Source: Candidatus Cryptobacteroides intestinigallinarum (GTDB taxonomy: Bacteria > Bacteroidota > Bacteroidia > Bacteroidales > UBA932). From it: 64,000 nt of DNA. Position numbers and translations under genes: made by a program. The notes beneath the pieces were generated by a model, which was not told the origin of the DNA, did not search any database, and saw only the letters and a list, made by a program, of their open reading frames with translations. Below, piece by piece: positions 60,555 through 64,000 of this stretch. The first letter of the stretch is position 1. Each line of letters begins with the position of its first letter. Where the stretch lies: assembly GCA_017694785.1 (NCBI GenBank), contig JADIMK010000074.1, positions 1-64,000 of the forward strand, written 5' to 3'.

Positions 60555-62980
60555 AATCCATCATTACGGCTGTACTCCTGTCTCTGCTGTTGATGCTTCC
60601 AGCCGGTGCTGCTGACGGTGATGCGGTGTCTACGCAGGGAGAACTTTCTCCGAGGAGTGCTCTTCTTACTGCAGCTGATTCCGCAGCCATGGACGATATC
60701 AGGACGCGGATGGCGAAGATACGCCGACATCGTCCCACCGTTGCTCTTGTCCTGAGCGGAGGAGGGGCGAAAGGAGCTGCGCATATCGGTGTGATAAGAT
60801 ACCTTGAAGCCATCGGAATGCCGGTTGACATGGTCCTCGGTACCAGCATGGGAGGCCTGGTCGGTGGCCTGTATGCCTTGGGGTACGATGTGAAGCAGCT
60901 GGATTCGCTGATAAGGCAGATGGACTGGTCATATGCGCTGAGCGACCGCGTACCGAGGGAATACATCTCTTATGCGGAGACAAAGTACAGGGAAAAGTAT
61001 CTGCTTTCTTTCCCGTTCTTTTACAGACCGAAGGATTTCCAGCGCAGGAAGGAAGAAGCTCTGCGATATACAGGAGAGAAACGGCATGAGGATTTCAGCA
61101 TCGGAGCCGATTCCGAAAGGGGGGCGTCAGATCTGATAAAGGACAATCTGCTGGGGAGCCTGCCTTCCGGTTATATCTTCGGGCAGAATGTCAGCAATAT
61201 ATTCAGCAGTCTGTCTGTGGGGTATCAGGATTCTCTATGCTTCAATGATCTTCCTATACCTTTCGTCTGTGTCGCTACTGATCTGGTGTCAGGAACGGCC
61301 AAGATATGGCACAACGGCAAGATCAATCTGGCCCTGCGTTCAACAATGTCGATACCTGGAGTCTTCGCCCCGGTCAAAATAGACGGGATGGTCCTGGTGG
61401 ACGGAGGCATGAGGGACAACTATCCTGCAGGTCTTGCAAAGGACATGGGGGCGGATATAGTCATAGGAGTGGATCTGTCGAGCGGCGGAAAAAAATACGA
61501 TGAGATCAACAATATCGGCGACATCATAAATGCAGGTGTCGATATGCTGGGAAGGGAAATGTATGAGAAGAATGTCTCGATACCTGATGTGACGATAAAG
61601 CCTGATCTGAAGGAATACAACATGATGAGCTTTGATCATGAAAGCATATCAAGGATAATACAGAAAGGCTATGAAGCTGCGTATGCCAATGAAGCAAAGC
61701 TTCTGAACCTCAAGTCAAAGCTGGGAAAAGACAATGTGTCTCTGCATGCTGCTCCTGCAATTGACATCAACAGGGATTCAGTCGAGGTGAGGAGCATCGA
61801 TATAAGAGGAGTGGAGGGGAAGGAAAAGGCCATCCTCATGAAGAAGATAAAGATCATGCCAGGCGACAAGGTCTGCAGGGATGACATTGAGAATACCGTG
61901 GCTGCAATCTTCGGTACCCAGGCATATGACTATGTGACTTATGAGATGGAGGGAAAGGAAGAGCCGTTTGACCTTGTGATCAGTTGCCAGAAAGGTCCTG
62001 TCCATCAGTTCGGATTCGGTGTCAGACTGGATACGGAGGAGATAGTCTCGGTGCTGCTCAATGTCGGGCTCAATGCCCACAGGCTGCAGGGCTCAAGGTT
62101 TGATTTCACCGGCAAGATCAGTGCGAATCCATACTTCCGGTTCCATTATTCGTATGATGCTCCGAAGTCTCCGACACTCAATGCCACTGCATCAGTCAAG
62201 TGGACGGACATGAATATTTTCAATTTCAATACAGGCCTCCTGAACATGAGTTATCTCAACGTAGGGCAGGAGTTCTATATTTCCAATCTCAAGTGGTCCA
62301 TGTTCGACATAAGGGCAGGGCTGAAAAATGAATATTTCAATGTACGGTCACTTCTTTCTTCGGAACCTATTGCCGGAGACTATGACCTGCGGCAGCTGAG
62401 CAATGACTATGTGTCCCTGTTCTTTGAAGGAAGTGCAGATACTTTCGATGACGGATATTTCCCGAAGAAAGGTTTTACGGCAGGTGTCCGGTACGGCTGG
62501 ACTTTTGCCGGATTCCCGAATGCTTTCAATAATTTCCATGCCGTTGATGTCGACGGCCGTTTCGTGGTTTCTGGAGGAAACGTGTTTGCATTCATCCCGT
62601 CGTTCAATTTCAGGTTTCTCTTCGGCTCGGAGGTGCCGATATCCTATATGAACATGATGGGGGGGAGCCTGTCCGGAAGGTACATGGACCAGCAGATGGC
62701 CTTCGTCGGTCTGAACAATGCTGCCGCCATGCGTAACATCCTGACAGTCTTCAGGACAGACTTCAGGTTCAATGTCGCGAGAAACCATTATTTGTCAGCG
62801 ATTGTAAACTATGCCCGGGATTGTGATACATTCAGAGACTATATGCAGGGGCTCGGCATATTCGGGGCAGGTATCGAATATTCATATGACACCATATTCG
62901 GTCCGATGACAGCCAATCTCCACTGGTCCAGCCTGACCCGCAAGGCAGGGTTCTACATCAGTCTGGGCTATAATTTCTGA
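60551..62980 (+). CDS. Patatin-like phospholipase fused to a POTRA/outer-membrane barrel
   Basis: The 809-residue protein has a signal peptide (about 1-21). The patatin domain shows the oxyanion loop SGGGAKG (69-75), nucleophile Ser99 in GTSMGG and the Asp of VDGGMRDNYP. A POTRA-like region (about 395-470) and a BamA/TamA-like barrel follow to FYISLGYNF. This is the PlpD type of type V-like secretion, in which the patatin is exported through its own barrel. The lipase may be displayed or released. It overlaps rlmN by 4 bp. Confidence 0.88.
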   Translation: MKSIITAVLLSLLLMLPAGAADGDAVSTQGELSPRSALLTAADSAAMDDIRTRMAKIRRHRPTVALVLSGGGAKGAAHIGVIRYLEAIGMPVDMVLGTSMGGLVGGLYALGYDVKQLDSLIRQMDWSYALSDRVPREYISYAETKYREKYLLSFPFFYRPKDFQRRKEEALRYTGEKRHEDFSIGADSERGASDLIKDNLLGSLPSGYIFGQNVSNIFSSLSVGYQDSLCFNDLPIPFVCVATDLVSGTAKIWHNGKINLALRSTMSIPGVFAPVKIDGMVLVDGGMRDNYPAGLAKDMGADIVIGVDLSSGGKKYDEINNIGDIINAGVDMLGREMYEKNVSIPDVTIKPDLKEYNMMSFDHESISRIIQKGYEAAYANEAKLLNLKSKLGKDNVSLHAAPAIDINRDSVEVRSIDIRGVEGKEKAILMKKIKIMPGDKVCRDDIENTVAAIFGTQAYDYVTYEMEGKEEPFDLVISCQKGPVHQFGFGVRLDTEEIVSVLLNVGLNAHRLQGSRFDFTGKISANPYFRFHYSYDAPKSPTLNATASVKWTDMNIFNFNTGLLNMSYLNVGQEFYISNLKWSMFDIRAGLKNEYFNVRSLLSSEPIAGDYDLRQLSNDYVSLFFEGSADTFDDGYFPKKGFTAGVRYGWTFAGFPNAFNNFHAVDVDGRFVVSGGNVFAFIPSFNFRFLFGSEVPISYMNMMGGSLSGRYMDQQMAFVGLNNAAAMRNILTVFRTDFRFNVARNHYLSAIVNYARDCDTFRDYMQGLGIFGAGIEYSYDTIFGPMTANLHWSSLTRKAGFYISLGYNF

Positions 62981-62995
62981 TAATACAGCGTGAAG

Positions 62996-63553
62996 ATGGA
63001 AAGCAAGGATACGGATAGGCGTGCATACGGAAGAATACTTGACCGGATGAGGATGCTGTGCTCCCGGAGAGAATATTCTTCTGCTGAAATGTTCAGGAAG
63101 ATATCGTCTTCCCTGGCTAGGTCATGTCCTGAAATGGAGGAAGAGGAGATAGCCAGGCTGGCGGCTGAGGCTGTATCGTCGCTTGTCGCAGACAGATATG
63201 TCGATGATGCACGTTATGCCTGTGCGTTTGCACGCGACAAGGCTGTTATTTCAGGTTGGGGACGGGTCAAGATACGCAGGTCTCTTGCTGTGAAAGGTCT
63301 GGGAAAGGATATCATAGAGGACGCCCTGGCTGCTGTTGATCTCCATGAGTCATCTGATAAGATGGAAAAGGTACTGATGACAAAGTTCAGGAGTCTCAGC
63401 AGTTCTCTTTCAAGGAAATCCGGGAAGGACTCATCAGGAAAGCTCCCGATGAAACAGGACCTGAAGATAAGGCTCCTGCGCTTTGCCGCAGGCAGAGGCT
63501 ATGGATACGAAGAAGCCGCCCCTGTCGTGGAGCGGCTCATTTCTGGGATATGA
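62996..63553 (+). CDS. recX: Regulatory protein RecX
   Basis: The 185-residue protein is a RecX-family RecA modulator. It shows RRAYGRILDRMRMLCSRREYS and the repeated helical pattern ending in GYEEAAPVVERLI. It curbs RecA filaments. ATG 62996 (MESKDTD) is used; an in-frame GTG at 62990 would add two residues. It is 15 bp after the patatin gene, not next to recA, which lies about 4 kb away on the other strand. Confidence 0.85.
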   Translation: MESKDTDRRAYGRILDRMRMLCSRREYSSAEMFRKISSSLARSCPEMEEEEIARLAAEAVSSLVADRYVDDARYACAFARDKAVISGWGRVKIRRSLAVKGLGKDIIEDALAAVDLHESSDKMEKVLMTKFRSLSSSLSRKSGKDSSGKLPMKQDLKIRLLRFAAGRGYGYEEAAPVVERLISGI

Positions 63554-63628
63554 CCTGCATGACTTATGTCCTCTCTGTCCTTGGACAATTGACCATTTGA
63601 TCTGGTCGTGCAGATCTTCCTGTGATAT

Positions 63629-64000
63629 TTATTCAAGAGATGCGAGACTTCTGTCCACGTTGTCTTCAATTCTCTTGAGTATGCTGTCTTTGCCTGAGGC
63701 GGCAGTGTCCGGAAGCATCACGAACTTTTCTCCGGTGATGTTCTCGTAGAGCTCGACATACCTTTCGGTTATCCCTTTCACTACTTCCGGCGTCATCTCA
63801 GGTACCTTCTGCCCTTCCTGACCCTGAAATCCTCCTGCCATAAGCCATTCACGAACGAATTCCTTGGAAAGCTGCTTCTGCTTCTCTCCCTTTGCAAGCC
63901 TTTCCTCATAGCCTTCCGCATAGAAGTATCTTGATGAGTCAGGAGTGTGGATCTCATCCATCAGGTATATCTGTCCGTCTTTCTTGCCGAATTCGTATTT
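63629..64000 (-). CDS. purC: SAICAR synthase, 3' part (cut by window edge)
   Basis: The reading frame, open to the window's right edge, gives the C-terminal 123 residues of phosphoribosylaminoimidazole-succinocarboxamide synthase. Signatures: [21 protein letters not shown] and the SKEFVREWL stretch. The enzyme joins aspartate to CAIR in purine synthesis. The N-terminal ATP-binding half and start are outside the window. Confidence 0.93.
   Translation of the reverse strand, partial: KYEFGKKDGQIYLMDEIHTPDSSRYFYAEGYEERLAKGEKQKQLSKEFVREWLMAGGFQGQEGQKVPEMTPEVVKGITERYVELYENITGEKFVMLPDTAASGKDSILKRIEDNVDRSLASLE

Noticed and set aside
1..64000. tRNA or rRNA genes
   Set aside because: Scanning the intergenic regions showed no TPsiC-arm-like pattern with a cloverleaf and no rRNA-like sequence.

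Overview
The window looks like chromosomal DNA from a member of the order Bacteroidales (Bacteroidota), probably a gut-type anaerobe. Four things point there. Many promoters match the Bacteroidota form TTTG-N19-TAnnTTTG. Several families are typical of the phylum: BACON-domain lipoproteins, PCMD and CBM9-like proteins, a CarboxypepD_reg plus plug plus barrel outer-membrane protein, and PASTA-RluD and histone H1-like genes. Most genes lack a Shine-Dalgarno sequence, while rpsU has a maximal one. Secreted proteins are mostly lipoproteins. The family cannot be fixed from sequence reading alone. I saw no rRNA, tRNA, CRISPR array or insertion sequence.

Layout. 1-120: the 3' end (domains V and VI) of a group II intron whose body lies left of the window, pointing at the 3' end of rpsU. 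149-2322 (-): rpsU, a sirtuin, an AAA-type ATPase with a degenerate P-loop. 2496-5208 (+): rplU-rpmA, serS, ruvC. 5312-8272 (+): a large outer-membrane barrel. 8322-12144 (-): DUF362 ferredoxin-like protein, PASTA protein, RluD, and a LysE exporter. 12267-14583 (+): lnt and a small barrel-like protein. 14530-19882 (-): lon, ung, coaD and a double-thioredoxin protein. 20155-22318 (+): HU, a 30-residue mS38-like ribosomal protein, RNase G. 22327-24225: mgsA (-), a DMT transporter and a small DNA-binding-like protein (+).

24256-33040 (+) is the most distinctive region. It is a four-gene lipoprotein operon with three large paralogues (829, 728 and 898 residues). Each has one or two BACON domains followed by five divergent modules in the same order. 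A protein with three Big_2 Ig domains and a C-terminal FISUMP/lectin-like domain is encoded between them. No function is known; a surface adhesion or glycan-binding role is inference.

33101-37353 (-): a lipoprotein hydrolase with a Cys nucleophile, a LolC/E-type permease, rbfA, tyrS. 37456-40037 (+): tpiA and a secreted M49-like peptidase. 40143-44744 (-): M6 metalloprotease, small lipoprotein, CBM9-like protein and a sugar-kinase-like phosphotransferase. 44825-45793 (+): PCMD protein. 46063-48990 (-): clostripain, rplY, pth and a histone H1-like protein. 49266-54320: DPP III-like peptidase and xerD (+), tdk (-), a conserved hypothetical and rsmI (+). 54410-64000: HhH protein (+), a PurF paralogue lacking the N-terminal Cys (-), recA and an aldehyde dehydrogenase (-), rlmN, a patatin-BamA-type protein and recX (+), and the 3' part of purC (-).

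Most of the window is housekeeping (translation, DNA repair, envelope) interleaved with secreted peptidases and glycan-binding-type lipoproteins. This fits a cell that degrades host or dietary protein and glycan.
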